A stretch of 64,000 nucleotides of DNA, taken from Succinispira mobilis DSM 6222 (GTDB lineage Bacteria > Bacillota > Negativicutes > Acidaminococcales > Succinispiraceae). Shown here one piece after another: positions 10,077-18,832 of this stretch (the first letter of the stretch is position 1; every line of letters starts with the position of its first letter). The stretch covers positions 1,019,351-1,083,350 of the forward strand of contig NZ_KB913028.1 in the NCBI RefSeq assembly GCF_000384135.1, written 5' to 3'. The position numbers were made by a program, and so were the translations under genes. The notes beneath the pieces are model-generated. The model ran no database searches and was not told where the DNA came from. It was given only the letters and a program-made list of their open reading frames with translations.

Positions 10077-10917
10077 TGGTAAGGGCGGAACTGGTAAAAC
10101 TACTATTGCTACTGCATTTATAAAGTTAGGTAGAATTAGAGCCTATGCCGATTGTGATGTTGATGCACCGAATTTACATTTAGTTGTAAAGCCGAAAACT
10201 CCAAAAAATGAACAAAATTACTACGGCATGGCTAAAGGGGTAATTAATCCGATTGCTTGTACTAATTGTGGCTTGTGTATGGAAAATTGTCGCTTCGAAG
10301 CAATTGCTTTGCGTGAGAAAAAATATATTATAGATGCTGTTGCTTGTGAGGGGTGCGGCGTGTGTGAATTAATTTGCCCGACAGGTGCTATAGAATTAAA
10401 GTTATTTAAGGCAGGCGATTTGATTTTATATAAAGGCGAAGAAGTGTTTTCGACAGCTAAACTAAAAATGGGAAGCGGAACATCGGGGTTATTAGTGACA
10501 GAGGTGAAAAATAACTTAAAAAATCATGCAAGTGCTGTTCCTTTGGCAATAATTGATGGTTCTCCAGGTATCGGTTGTCCGGTTATCGCCTCTATAAGTG
10601 GCGTTGATTTAGTTCTTATAGTTGCCGAACCCTCCATATCTGGAATTAGTGATATGAAAAGAATTATTGAAACGGCTAGAAAATTTCAGACTAAAGTAGT
10701 TGTTTGTATTAATAAATATGATACCAACATTAAAAAAACAGAGGAAATAGAAAAAATTTGTTTACAAGAAAAAATTGCTGTTGTTGGTAAAATACCATTT
10801 GATTCAAATGTGGTCTTAACTTTAAATCAAGGGAGATGTATTAGTGAAATTGATTGTGTTGCTACAAAAGCTATTATAAAAATTTATGATTATATAATTA
10901 AAAATTTGTGCAACTAA
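10048..10917 (+). CDS. MinD/ParA-type ATPase with inserted 2[4Fe-4S] ferredoxin domain (second copy)
   Basis: This 289-residue paralogue of the preceding gene has Walker A SGKGGTGKT at residues 9-17, ferredoxin motifs CTNCGLCMENC (about 71-81) and CEGCGVCELIC (about 100-110), and switch segment DGSPGIGCPVIAS. TTG 10048 lies 9 bp after AGGAGG (10033-10038); ATG 10054 is an alternative. Overlap with the first copy suggests coupled translation, and the two ATPases may form a heterodimer acting with the NifX-like protein. The function is inferred only from family and context. Confidence 0.88.
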   Translation: MKMKELLVLSGKGGTGKTTIATAFIKLGRIRAYADCDVDAPNLHLVVKPKTPKNEQNYYGMAKGVINPIACTNCGLCMENCRFEAIALREKKYIIDAVACEGCGVCELICPTGAIELKLFKAGDLILYKGEEVFSTAKLKMGSGTSGLLVTEVKNNLKNHASAVPLAIIDGSPGIGCPVIASISGVDLVLIVAEPSISGISDMKRIIETARKFQTKVVVCINKYDTNIKKTEEIEKICLQEKIAVVGKIPFDSNVVLTLNQGRCISEIDCVATKAIIKIYDYIIKNLCN

Positions 10918-10964
10918 GTTGATAATTGCTAAATTAAATAATTTAGGCGATATGTGCTTTATGG

Positions 10965-10994
10965 CGAGGTGGATTATCCACTTCGTTTTTTTAT
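10965..10994 (+). terminator. terminator of the NifX-MinD operon
   Basis: CGAGGTGGA (10965-10973) pairs with TCCACTTCG (10977-10985) and is followed by seven or more T residues. Confidence 0.8.
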
Positions 10995-11011
10995 TTTCAA
11001 AGAAAAGAAAA

Positions 11012-11041
11012 TTGTAAAAGTAGTTGAAATTGTATTATAAT
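11012..11041 (+). promoter_or_regulatory. putative promoter of the GGDEF-EAL gene
   Basis: TTGTAA (11012-11017) and TATAAT (11036-11041) are spaced by 18 bp, 64 bp before the start codon. Confidence 0.5.
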
Positions 11042-11105
11042 TAAATGAGACTTAACAGGGCAGATATTTTGAACAGAAATTTAGTCAATTGAGAGGAATA
11101 CTAAT

Positions 11106-13145
11106 ATGAAAAGAAAAAGTATAGCGGAATTTGAAGCCCTATTAAATGATGAAATTCAAGAACCTAAATTTAATCCATGGTATATTGTTGGAACATATAC
11201 TATGTTTGGTTTTATTTGGATCTTGTTTTCAGATCAGATTTTAATTTATTTAGTTAAAGATACTGAACTTCTGTTGAAGATACAGATGTTCAAAGGCTGG
11301 TTTTATGTTTTTGTTACGGCTAGTTTGCTCTATATATTGGTAAAGAAAGAACATTTTAAGTTTGCCTATTTAATAAAAAAAATAATTGGTAAAAATCAAG
11401 ATTTAACTGGTTATTCGGAAGAGTTAATTGCTACTGAAGAAGAACTGCAAGAAAAAATAATTTATTTAAAAGAGACTTTGGACGATTTACAAGAACACAA
11501 GCAATATATTGAAGATATATTTGACAATAGTAATACGGCGATTATATTGTGGGATTTTAGTGGTTTAATTATTGATGTTAATCAGCATTTCTTGAAAATC
11601 TCAGGCTATAAAAAGGAAGAACTTATTGGCAAAAAATGGATAGAAATAATTGCTGAAAACAACGATAACGAGAAAAACTTGGACATGATTTCCGAATTGA
11701 AAAATAAGGGGTTTGTCAAAAATTTTCAAAATAGAATTTTGGCTACCAATAAAACAATGTTAGAAATGATTTGGAATAGTTCACTCGTAACTAATCCTAA
11801 AACGAAAAAATTAATTATTGTATCTTTTGGTAGTGATATAACTGCTGAAAAAGAAAATGAACGATTAATTTATAACTTAGCTTACCATGACCAGCTAACA
11901 GGACTGAAAAACAGGGTTATGTTTGAGAAAGAGTTAGAGGAATGTATTGCGGATAAAGATTCCTTTAATCTTTATTATTTAGACTTTGATGATTTTAAAT
12001 TACTAAATGATATTCACGGTCATAGAATTGGCGATGCTTTTTTAAAGGTATATGCCCAGCAACTTGAAAAGAATTTTAGTGATAATAAGGTTTATCGCTG
12101 GTCGGGAGATGAATTTATTATTATAGAACATGTGAATTCAGAAACTCAAATAGCGAAAACTGCAATGTCTATATTAGAGTTTAGTAATAAAAAGTGGGAA
12201 ATTGAATATCTAGAGTATTTGCCATCGATTAGTATTGGCGTAACAACTTATCCAGAAGATGGAATAGAGACTTATGAATTACTTAAAAATATTGATATGG
12301 CTTTGCATCGAGCAAAGCAAGATGGGAAAAAGCGCTATTTTAAGTATAATAAAAATCTTCAGATGGAGTTAGAACGTTTAATGAAAATCGAGGAAAAAAT
12401 AAACCAGGCTTTGTTAAGAGATGATTTTGTAATATATTTTCAACCTATATACAATTTACAGAACAAAAAAATAATAAAGATAGAGGCTTTACTAAGATGG
12501 AATTCCTCGGAATTACAATTAACAACATCAGAGCTTATAGCTGTTGCTGAAAAAACAGGGCAGATAATAGAAATTGATCGCTGGGTATTACGTAACGTAT
12601 TCAAATTTGCATATGAAAATTTGCGGGAAATCCCTTGTGGAGTTTCGATAAATATCTCGGTTCAGTCATTGAATTCGGGAGTGATAATTAAATTTCTTCA
12701 GGAAGCTTTATGTGAATTTCCAATAAACCCAGCTCAAATAGCTTTAGAAATTACAGAGCATTCTCTTATAGACAATTTTGAAAATTCACAAAATCTTATT
12801 CGGAATTTGAAAACTTTAGGGTTTAATATTTCTTTAGATGATTTTGGAACGCGTTATTCTTCACTGAATTATTTAAGTAAAATGGCTTTTGATTGTTTGA
12901 AAATAGACAAGTCTTACGTAGACAATATTGCTACAGTTGATAAAGATAGTCTAATAATCGAACAAATAATTAAATTAGCAGCTAAACTAGGCATTAAAAC
13001 TGTAGCAGAAGGTATCGAAACAGAAATGCAAGAACGGATTTTACAGAAACTAGGTTGTGATTATGGTCAAGGTTATTATTTCGCGCGTCCTATGGATAAA
13101 ACTGATATTTTATCAATGGTTACTCGGGATATAGAGTTTTTATAA
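11106..13145 (+). CDS. membrane PAS-GGDEF-EAL cyclic-di-GMP signalling protein
   Basis: This 679-residue protein has two N-terminal membrane segments (about 25-50 and 60-80), a coiled coil, a PAS domain (about 135-250), a GGDEF domain (about 258-415) and an EAL domain (about 425-675). The GGDEF signature reads SGDEF at 333, a conservative first-glycine change, so cyclase activity is uncertain. No RxxD inhibitory site is seen at the usual position. The EAL domain looks complete: EALLRW (460), NISVQSL, LEITEH, LDDFGTRYSS, VAEGIETE and GCDYGQGYYFARP. Net activity is therefore more likely cyclic-di-GMP hydrolysis. It stands alone, just ahead of mscL. Confidence 0.92.
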   Translation: MKRKSIAEFEALLNDEIQEPKFNPWYIVGTYTMFGFIWILFSDQILIYLVKDTELLLKIQMFKGWFYVFVTASLLYILVKKEHFKFAYLIKKIIGKNQDLTGYSEELIATEEELQEKIIYLKETLDDLQEHKQYIEDIFDNSNTAIILWDFSGLIIDVNQHFLKISGYKKEELIGKKWIEIIAENNDNEKNLDMISELKNKGFVKNFQNRILATNKTMLEMIWNSSLVTNPKTKKLIIVSFGSDITAEKENERLIYNLAYHDQLTGLKNRVMFEKELEECIADKDSFNLYYLDFDDFKLLNDIHGHRIGDAFLKVYAQQLEKNFSDNKVYRWSGDEFIIIEHVNSETQIAKTAMSILEFSNKKWEIEYLEYLPSISIGVTTYPEDGIETYELLKNIDMALHRAKQDGKKRYFKYNKNLQMELERLMKIEEKINQALLRDDFVIYFQPIYNLQNKKIIKIEALLRWNSSELQLTTSELIAVAEKTGQIIEIDRWVLRNVFKFAYENLREIPCGVSINISVQSLNSGVIIKFLQEALCEFPINPAQIALEITEHSLIDNFENSQNLIRNLKTLGFNISLDDFGTRYSSLNYLSKMAFDCLKIDKSYVDNIATVDKDSLIIEQIIKLAAKLGIKTVAEGIETEMQERILQKLGCDYGQGYYFARPMDKTDILSMVTRDIEFL

Positions 13146-13180
13146 CTAGCTATGTTTGCTAGAAAATGGAGGAATGAAAA

Positions 13181-13606
13181 ATGTTGAAAGAGTTTAAAAA
13201 ATTTGCAATGCGGGGTAATGTTATAGATTTAGCTGTTGGTATCATAATAGGTGCTGCATTTGGGAAAATAGTTTCTTCTTTTGTTAATGACATTCTTATG
13301 CCACTTATGGGGGTATTGCTTGGTAAAGTTGATTTTTCTAATCTTTTTATTAATTTGTCGGGAAAAAATTATAGTACAATCGCCGCTGCAAAAGCTGCTG
13401 GCGCTGCAACTTTAAATTATGGTCTATTCATTAATGCTGTGGTTGATTTTGTGATTATTGCTTTTGCTATATTTTTGCTAATCAAACAAATAAATAAATT
13501 ATCACCTAAAGCCAAAGAGCCTGTTTTACAAAAAGAGTGTCCTTACTGTTTATCAATGATTAATATTAATGCCCAAAAGTGCCCGCACTGTACTTCTGAA
13601 TTATAA
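13181..13606 (+). CDS. mscL: large-conductance mechanosensitive channel with C-terminal zinc ribbon
   Basis: This 141-residue homopentameric tension-gated channel releases solutes on osmotic downshock. The N terminus [21 protein letters not shown] is the classic MscL amphipathic helix and TM1, and TM2 spans about 80-103. Instead of the usual charged C-terminal helix bundle, the protein ends in a zinc-ribbon-like motif with CPYC (120-123) and CPHC (134-137). GGAGG precedes the ATG. The gene follows the GGDEF-EAL gene by 35 bp. Confidence 0.95.
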   Translation: MLKEFKKFAMRGNVIDLAVGIIIGAAFGKIVSSFVNDILMPLMGVLLGKVDFSNLFINLSGKNYSTIAAAKAAGAATLNYGLFINAVVDFVIIAFAIFLLIKQINKLSPKAKEPVLQKECPYCLSMININAQKCPHCTSEL

Positions 13607-13625
13607 AAAATAGATCTACTAGTTT

Positions 13626-13674
13626 AAAATACAAAGAGCTAATAGGAGTTTTATTAGCTCCTTGTATTTTTTTT
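13626..13674 (+). terminator. terminator after mscL
   Basis: AAAATACAAAGAGCTAATA pairs with TATTAGCTCCTTGTATTTT (one C bulge or mismatch region) and is followed by T residues. Confidence 0.85.
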
Positions 13675-13736
13675 ACAATAGTTGTATTATATACAATGTC
13701 GGTTTAAGTGCTTAATGTTAAAGAGGTTTTGATGAA

Positions 13737-15290
13737 ATGACTAATAATTATAAGAGTGTTTTAAATTCTAAATTTAAAAGCTTTTCAGGAGTTGTAAAAA
13801 GTAGCGTAATAGGAACTACTGTAGGTATTGTAGTTGTTGCATATCGTTTGATGCTAATTTGGGCAGAAGAAATATCAATAAGTATATATGCATATGTGAA
13901 TGAACATATAAGTTATTTACCAGTGCTTTTTTTAGTTTTAACAATAAGTGGTTATTTTGTAGGTAACCTTGTTGCTAAATTTAAAATGATTGCTGGAAGT
14001 GGCATTCCTCAAGTAAAAGGAATTATAATGGGGTATTTTAAAGATTGTTGGTATACAACTTTACTGAGCAAATTTATAGGCGGAAGTATTTCGATTTTAG
14101 CAGGTCTATCTTTAGGACGCGAAGGACCGTCTATTCAGTTAGGGGCTTGTGTAGCTCAGGGTCTTAGTTATAATTTTGCTAAAACAAGAGCAGAGCGGAA
14201 AATATTGATTGCTAGTGGTGCTAGTGCGGGTTTAGCAGCAGCATTTAATGCTCCTTTAGCAGGGGTAATGTTTGTTATGGAAGAGATTTTTAAGTATTTT
14301 TCCCCAACAATCTTACTAACGACGATAATATCAGCCGTAGCAGCAGATGTAGTGTCGAAAAGTATTTTTGGTTTGGAGCCTGTTTTTCATTTTGATATCA
14401 AAGATAGTGTAGCGTTGACGGATTATTGGCTACTAATTTTATTAGGATTAATTCTAGGTGTTTCTGGATATATCTATAATTATTTACTAATAAAAATAAA
14501 AAGAGGTTACTCTAGTTTATATTTTTTAAATACTAAAACGAAACCCATTATCCCATTTATTTTAGCTGGAGTTTTAGGTCTATGTTTTCCGATAGTTTTA
14601 GGTGGGGGACATAAGGTTATTGCTTGTTTGAGTTTAGATACTTCTATTGGTTTATTAGCTAGCATATTAATGATAAAGTTTGTTTTTTCGATGTTAAGCT
14701 TTGCTTCAGGAGCTCCAGGCGGCATTTTCTTTCCTCTACTTATTATGGGTGCCCTAATTGGGGCAATATTTGGCAATATAGCAATTTTCATTTTTGGTTA
14801 CGATCAGACTTTGTTTTATAATTTTGTAATATTAGCGATGGCTGGGTTATTTACAGCTATTGTAAGAGCTCCGATTACAGGTGTTATTTTATTGATGGAG
14901 ATGACAGGGTCCTTTAAACATTTGCTATCTTTAACAATAGTTTCTATAGTGGCATATATAGTAGCAGATTATTTAAAAAGTAAGCCTATTTATGATTCTT
15001 TATTAGAGCTACAGGTTGCAGAAATTGATAAATCGAAAGATATGCGAGAAGCAAATGCAAAAGTTAGTATAGAAATAGTTGTGCATCATGGTTCTAAAGG
15101 AGCAAATAGATTAGTTAAGGATATATTATTTATTGATAGATGTCTTTTAGTAGCAGTGCGCAGAGAATCTAATGAAATTATCCCGAATGGAAATACTAAA
15201 ATACTGGCTGAAGACTATTTATTGTTTTTGACAGATTTAAATAATGAAACGGCAGTAAGAGAGTTTTTAAAAAAACAGTTTAGTAATTAA
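13737..15290 (+). CDS. ClC-family chloride/proton antiporter with RCK C-terminal (TrkA_C) domain
   Basis: This 517-residue transporter has the ClC selectivity motifs GSGIPQ (near 88) and GREGPS (near 127), including the gating glutamate, and GGIFFP in the second half. About 10-12 membrane helices occupy residues 20-420. The final ~80 residues form a soluble TrkA_C-like domain that may sense a ligand. ClC exchangers move chloride against protons in acid resistance or osmotic balance; some close relatives export fluoride, but the motifs here fit the chloride type. AAGAGGT precedes ATG 13737. Confidence 0.92.
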   Translation: MTNNYKSVLNSKFKSFSGVVKSSVIGTTVGIVVVAYRLMLIWAEEISISIYAYVNEHISYLPVLFLVLTISGYFVGNLVAKFKMIAGSGIPQVKGIIMGYFKDCWYTTLLSKFIGGSISILAGLSLGREGPSIQLGACVAQGLSYNFAKTRAERKILIASGASAGLAAAFNAPLAGVMFVMEEIFKYFSPTILLTTIISAVAADVVSKSIFGLEPVFHFDIKDSVALTDYWLLILLGLILGVSGYIYNYLLIKIKRGYSSLYFLNTKTKPIIPFILAGVLGLCFPIVLGGGHKVIACLSLDTSIGLLASILMIKFVFSMLSFASGAPGGIFFPLLIMGALIGAIFGNIAIFIFGYDQTLFYNFVILAMAGLFTAIVRAPITGVILLMEMTGSFKHLLSLTIVSIVAYIVADYLKSKPIYDSLLELQVAEIDKSKDMREANAKVSIEIVVHHGSKGANRLVKDILFIDRCLLVAVRRESNEIIPNGNTKILAEDYLLFLTDLNNETAVREFLKKQFSN

Positions 15291-15452
15291 ATTAGCCAGC
15301 TTATTGAATAAGCTGAAATAATTCATTGATTTAATATTTAATTTTCTACAAATCTGAAAAATTAAATTCAATTGTCTATAATATGATTTAAAAAAATTAA
15401 ATGAAATATCTCATTTAAATAATAGGTAAGAGGGAAAGCTATTTAGAAAGAG

Positions 15453-15497
15453 AAAAGCAGATTCTATATACTTAAAAGTATGCAGAAGCTGCTTTTT
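15453..15497. terminator. convergent hairpin between the ClC gene and panD
   Basis: AAAAGCAG (15453-15460) pairs with CTGCTTTT (15489-15496), with an inner ATACTT/AAGTAT stem. A short T run on either strand lets it serve both converging transcripts. It is the only clear signal in the 297-bp gap 15291-15587; the rest is A+T-rich without a gene. Confidence 0.5.
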
Positions 15498-15587
15498 ACT
15501 AGTTTTTTAGTAAAATAAAATGTTAGAAACAATTGTCGCACGCTGTGAAGGAGTGCTTTGAATTATAAATAAAATAGTATTATCAGT

Positions 15588-15971
15588 TTAACCGATTTCT
15601 CCTGCTTGCTCGGTCCCACGAGTACAGATAAGTTTGTTTGTAGCATCTACCATAGCAACTTTAGGCTGAAAAGTTGTGGCTTGTTCTTCACTCATTAGCG
15701 CATAGGCAATTATTATTACTGTGTCACCTACATGAACTAAACGTGCGGCAGCACCGTTTAAGCAAATTACGCCTGAATTTCGTTCACCGGCAATAACATA
15801 TGTTTCTAAACGATTACCATTATTGTTATTAACTATTTGTACTTTTTCTCCAGGAAGTATCCCAGAAGCTTCGAGAAGGGTTTGGTCAATAGTAACACTG
15901 CCCATGTAGTTTAAATTTGCCTCAGTTACTGTGGCACGATGAATTTTACCTTTGAAAATAGTAAGTAGCAT
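15588..15971 (-). CDS. panD: aspartate 1-decarboxylase precursor
   Basis: This pyruvoyl enzyme makes beta-alanine from aspartate for pantothenate. The 127-residue precursor has the self-cleavage site Gly24-Ser25 in NYMGSVTID, which creates the pyruvoyl group on the alpha chain. [21 protein letters not shown] is the conserved C-terminal block. The start is 1 bp after the panC stop, and its GGAGG site lies within panC. It is the last gene of the pantothenate operon. Confidence 0.96.
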   Translation of the reverse strand: MLLTIFKGKIHRATVTEANLNYMGSVTIDQTLLEASGILPGEKVQIVNNNNGNRLETYVIAGERNSGVICLNGAAARLVHVGDTVIIIAYALMSEEQATTFQPKVAMVDATNKLICTRGTEQAGEIG

Positions 15972-15972
15972 A

Positions 15973-16824
15973 TTAAGCCTCCAAAATTATATTATCGATT
16001 AATCGAGTTTTTCCAAAATACACAGCTACAGCTAAGAGATTGCTTGCTTGCATTGGATTTGTGCAGCAGGTTAAATCTGGTAATTGCCAAATTTCCACAT
16101 AATCTACTGTGGCCAGTTTTTCCGTGGCGATGTTATTCAACACAAGGGTTAAGATTTTTTCTGGATTACGTTCACCTTGAGAAAATGCGCTTTGAGCTAA
16201 TTGTAGGCTAGTAGATAAAACTAAGGCGGCAGCTCTTTCAGAAGTTGATAAATAAATATTTCTAGAACTTAGGGCTAAACCATCGCTTTCACGAATGATA
16301 GGTAAAACTATGAGTTCTAAATCAAACATTAGATCGCGCACCATTTTTTTTAGAACTTGAACTTGCTGTGCATCTTTTTGTCCAAAATAAGCGCGAGTAG
16401 GTTTAATAATATTAAAAAGTTTGCTAACTACAGTAGTGACGCCGCGAAAATGGATAGGACGTGATTTTCCACATAAAACTTTAGTGATATCACCAGTTAC
16501 TTCTACCCAAGTTGGCTCACCGTCAGGATAGAGCTCAGCAACATCAGGATAAAAAATAATTTGCGCCCCATGTGCTGAGGCCAGTTGTTTATCTGCCTCA
16601 AAGGTTCGAGGATATTTAGCAAGATCTTCATTAGGCGCAAATTGAGTAGGATTGACAAAAATGCTCACAACAGTTATGTCGTCTCTAGCGCTTGAAGCCG
16701 CAATTAAAGAGGCATGTCCAGCATGGAGAGCACCCATGGTTGGCACTAAGCCGATACTTTTTCCACTAGTACGAGCTTGGGTTAAAATAGCTCGTATTTC
16801 ATTAATCTTTGTGCAAACTTTCAT
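15973..16824 (-). CDS. panC: pantothenate synthetase
   Basis: This enzyme joins pantoate and beta-alanine with ATP. It has 283 residues, with the nucleotidyl-transferase HIGH-like motif [14 protein letters not shown] near the N terminus, [18 protein letters not shown], the central FGQKDAQQ and the KMSKS-like region with DGLALSSRN. Its start follows AAGAGG, 12 bp after panB, and its 3' end abuts panD. Confidence 0.96.
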   Translation of the reverse strand: MKVCTKINEIRAILTQARTSGKSIGLVPTMGALHAGHASLIAASSARDDITVVSIFVNPTQFAPNEDLAKYPRTFEADKQLASAHGAQIIFYPDVAELYPDGEPTWVEVTGDITKVLCGKSRPIHFRGVTTVVSKLFNIIKPTRAYFGQKDAQQVQVLKKMVRDLMFDLELIVLPIIRESDGLALSSRNIYLSTSERAAALVLSTSLQLAQSAFSQGERNPEKILTLVLNNIATEKLATVDYVEIWQLPDLTCCTNPMQASNLLAVAVYFGKTRLIDNIILEA

Positions 16825-16836
16825 AAAAAACCTCTT

Positions 16837-17670
16837 TTAATATAATTTTTCTAAAACTTCATCTTGCATACTAAAAGTATGTTCGGTAGCAGGAAAAGTT
16901 CTAGTTTGAACATCATTAATATATTCTTGAGTAGCTGTGAAAATTTCTTGTTGTAAATTTCGATATTTTTTTACAAATTTAGGGGTGAATTCAGTATTTA
17001 AGCCTAGAAGGTCATTACAAACTAAAACTTGACCATCACAATTATTCCCAGCACCAATGCCAATAGTAGGGATGTTAACACTTTCAGTTATTTTTAGAGC
17101 TAATTGGTGAGGAATACACTCTAAGACTAGAGCAAATACGCCTGCGGTTGCTAAAGCCTGTGCGTCTTGAAGTATTTTTTGCGCAGCGCTTAAGGTTTTG
17201 CCTTGGACTTTAAAGCCACCTAATTGATTTACAGATTGGGGAGTTAAGCCTAAATGTCCAATTACGGGAATGCCACTTTGAACGAGTTTTTCAATCGTGG
17301 CCGTGATTTCTGCACCGCCTTCAAGTTTAACGGCGTGTGCGCCAGCTTCTTTGACTAACCGTCCAGCGTTTATTAGAGCTTGTTCTGTGCTCACTTGATA
17401 ACTCATAAACGGCATATCGGCAACCACCAACGTGCGACTACAAGCTCTAGTAACAGCCTTGGTATGATGAATCATATCTTCCATTGTAACTGGTAAAGTG
17501 GAAGAATAGCCAAGGATAACATTACCTAGTGAATCACCGACTAGAATCATATCGATGCCAGCTTGGTCGAAAATTTTAGCAAAAGCATAATCATAGGCGG
17601 TTATCATAGTTAAGGGCTTTATTCCTTTAGAATTTTTTATTGTGCTAGTTGTAACAATTGAATTAGACAT
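16837..17670 (-). CDS. panB: 3-methyl-2-oxobutanoate hydroxymethyltransferase
   Basis: This enzyme makes ketopantoate from 2-oxoisovalerate with methylene-tetrahydrofolate. The 277-residue TIM-barrel protein has MITAYDYAFAKIFDQAGID, the metal-binding VGDSLGNVILGY, HLGLTPQSVNQLGGFKVQG and IGIGAGNNCDGQVLV. AAGGAG precedes ATG 17670. It is the second gene of the pan operon, 11 bp after the DUF2520 gene. Its substrate 2-oxoisovalerate is shared with the leucine genes at 1-7.5 kb. Confidence 0.96.
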   Translation of the reverse strand: MSNSIVTTSTIKNSKGIKPLTMITAYDYAFAKIFDQAGIDMILVGDSLGNVILGYSSTLPVTMEDMIHHTKAVTRACSRTLVVADMPFMSYQVSTEQALINAGRLVKEAGAHAVKLEGGAEITATIEKLVQSGIPVIGHLGLTPQSVNQLGGFKVQGKTLSAAQKILQDAQALATAGVFALVLECIPHQLALKITESVNIPTIGIGAGNNCDGQVLVCNDLLGLNTEFTPKFVKKYRNLQQEIFTATQEYINDVQTRTFPATEHTFSMQDEVLEKLY

Positions 17671-17681
17671 TAATAATCTCC

Positions 17682-18524
17682 TTAAATTTTATTGTTTAAT
17701 AAATTTCTGAGCTCTAGGTAGTTATTGTCAGTAATTGTACCATTTGCCTTAGCTATATCTAAGGTTTTTAAACCGAGTAAACAATACAGATGTTGATATT
17801 TATCTGGTAAAACTTCTAGGTGTTGGGAAATAGTACTACTATCACCGCGACTTAGAGGCCCAGTTAAAGCTGAGGCTGTGTTTTTAGCTCTTTCAATATT
17901 GTGGACAGTGCTTTGAAGCAGTCCAAATAAAGCTTCGCGAGGAATAGACCATTTCATAAAAATGTCTTCAGCGATACAAGTTAAACTAACTAAGTAGTTT
18001 GATAAAATGCAAGCCGCTGCGTGATAGAGAGGTTTGTCATTTGCCGGTACATGTATAGGGACAGCGTTTAAGGTGTGAGCTAGTTTGGTTGCGATATTTA
18101 AGCTACTTTGTTCACCATCAATAGCGACATAAGTATTTTCTAAGCTAGTAGTATTTTCAGTAAAAGCCTGCAGAGGATGAAAGCAGCCAATATTACTTGT
18201 ATGAAGAGGCTGTAAGGCATCTAGATTTTGGCTACCGCTACAGTGAAAAAAATATTGATTTTTGTTGTTATAATTTAATGTAGCAATTTTTTGGGCTAGA
18301 GTGGTTATTAAGTTATCAGGAACTGTTAAAAAGATAATATCTGCCTCGAATAATAAAGTTTCTAGATTATCATAATACCTTAGTTGAAGCGCTTGTACGA
18401 TATTTTTACCTTTGTCGCATTCTTTATCAAAAACACCAACCAAATTCCAAGTTGTATTTTTTAAGGCCTTTGCTAGAGTTTGTCCTAGTTTTCCAAAACC
18501 GATTATTGCGATTTTTTGGTTCAT
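17682..18524 (-). CDS. Rossmann-fold/DUF2520 oxidoreductase, candidate ketopantoate reductase
   Basis: This 280-residue protein has an N-terminal NAD(P)-binding GFGKLG motif (residues 9-14), then the two-domain layout of the Rossmann-like plus DUF2520 family (FHPLQAF, then PLYHAAACILSNYLVSL in the helical domain). As first gene of a panB-panC-panD operon that lacks panE, it is well placed to reduce ketopantoate to pantoate. DUF2520-type proteins have been linked to this step in other bacteria, but here the role is inferred from context. It is separated from the upstream terminator hairpin only by its own ribosome site (AAGGAG). Confidence 0.8.
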   Translation of the reverse strand: MNQKIAIIGFGKLGQTLAKALKNTTWNLVGVFDKECDKGKNIVQALQLRYYDNLETLLFEADIIFLTVPDNLITTLAQKIATLNYNNKNQYFFHCSGSQNLDALQPLHTSNIGCFHPLQAFTENTTSLENTYVAIDGEQSSLNIATKLAHTLNAVPIHVPANDKPLYHAAACILSNYLVSLTCIAEDIFMKWSIPREALFGLLQSTVHNIERAKNTASALTGPLSRGDSSTISQHLEVLPDKYQHLYCLLGLKTLDIAKANGTITDNNYLELRNLLNNKI

Positions 18525-18550
18525 TAAATTTTCTCCTTAGAAATTAAAAA

Positions 18551-18720
18551 TAAAAAAACGCCTCTCTAGAAAGAGAGGCGTGAATAATCACAGGAAAAAG
18601 AAACACTAAGATAAGTGTGCTTTATTGTGCCGTCTCGGTCTAGTCTGATCCAAGCGGTATTAAAATTTTCAAATAGAATACTAGCTAGTATGTAAACTTC
18701 TAAAAAGATAGCCTCACACA
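18551..18720 (-). promoter_or_regulatory. transcribed leader with attenuator in front of the pan operon
   Basis: On the minus strand an RNA of about 170 nt would run from ~18720 to the T tract at 18558-18551. It ends in a 10-bp hairpin (ACGCCTCTCT, 18581-18572, with 18567-18558). Only about 26 bp separate that terminator from the operon's start codon, and they are filled by the ribosome site, so the operon must be transcribed through it. Inside are a hairpin with a bulged A (18657-18630) and a 5' strand, GTGTGAGGC (18719-18711). That strand can pair either with CACAC (18619-18615) or with GCCTC of the terminator. This looks like a riboswitch or attenuator; no known class was recognised with certainty. 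Confidence 0.6.
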
Positions 18721-18726
18721 AGTAAG

Positions 18727-18755
18727 ATAATAGCATAAAAAAAAAATGAAGGCAA
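18727..18755 (-). promoter_or_regulatory. promoter of the pan leader
   Basis: On the minus strand, TTGCCT (18755-18750) and TATTAT (18732-18727) are separated by 17 bp, giving a start near 18720. Confidence 0.55.
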
Positions 18756-18832
18756 GTAGCAGTAATAAAAAAATATTGGGAGTAGAGTACTGCTTTGTAA
18801 TTGTTTTTTAATACTTCTAAAATTAAAATCAC

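Noticed and set aside
8840-10917. A nitrogen fixation locus suggested by the NifX-like gene
   Set aside because: No nifH, nifD, nifK, nifE, nifN or nifB is present; NifX-like proteins with MinD-type ATPases occur in many non-fixing anaerobes.
18566-18832. Open frame of 88 codons on the minus strand upstream of the pan operon
   Set aside because: It runs through the predicted promoter, the leader helices and the terminator, has no ribosome site and no family resemblance. The interval is better explained as a regulatory leader.
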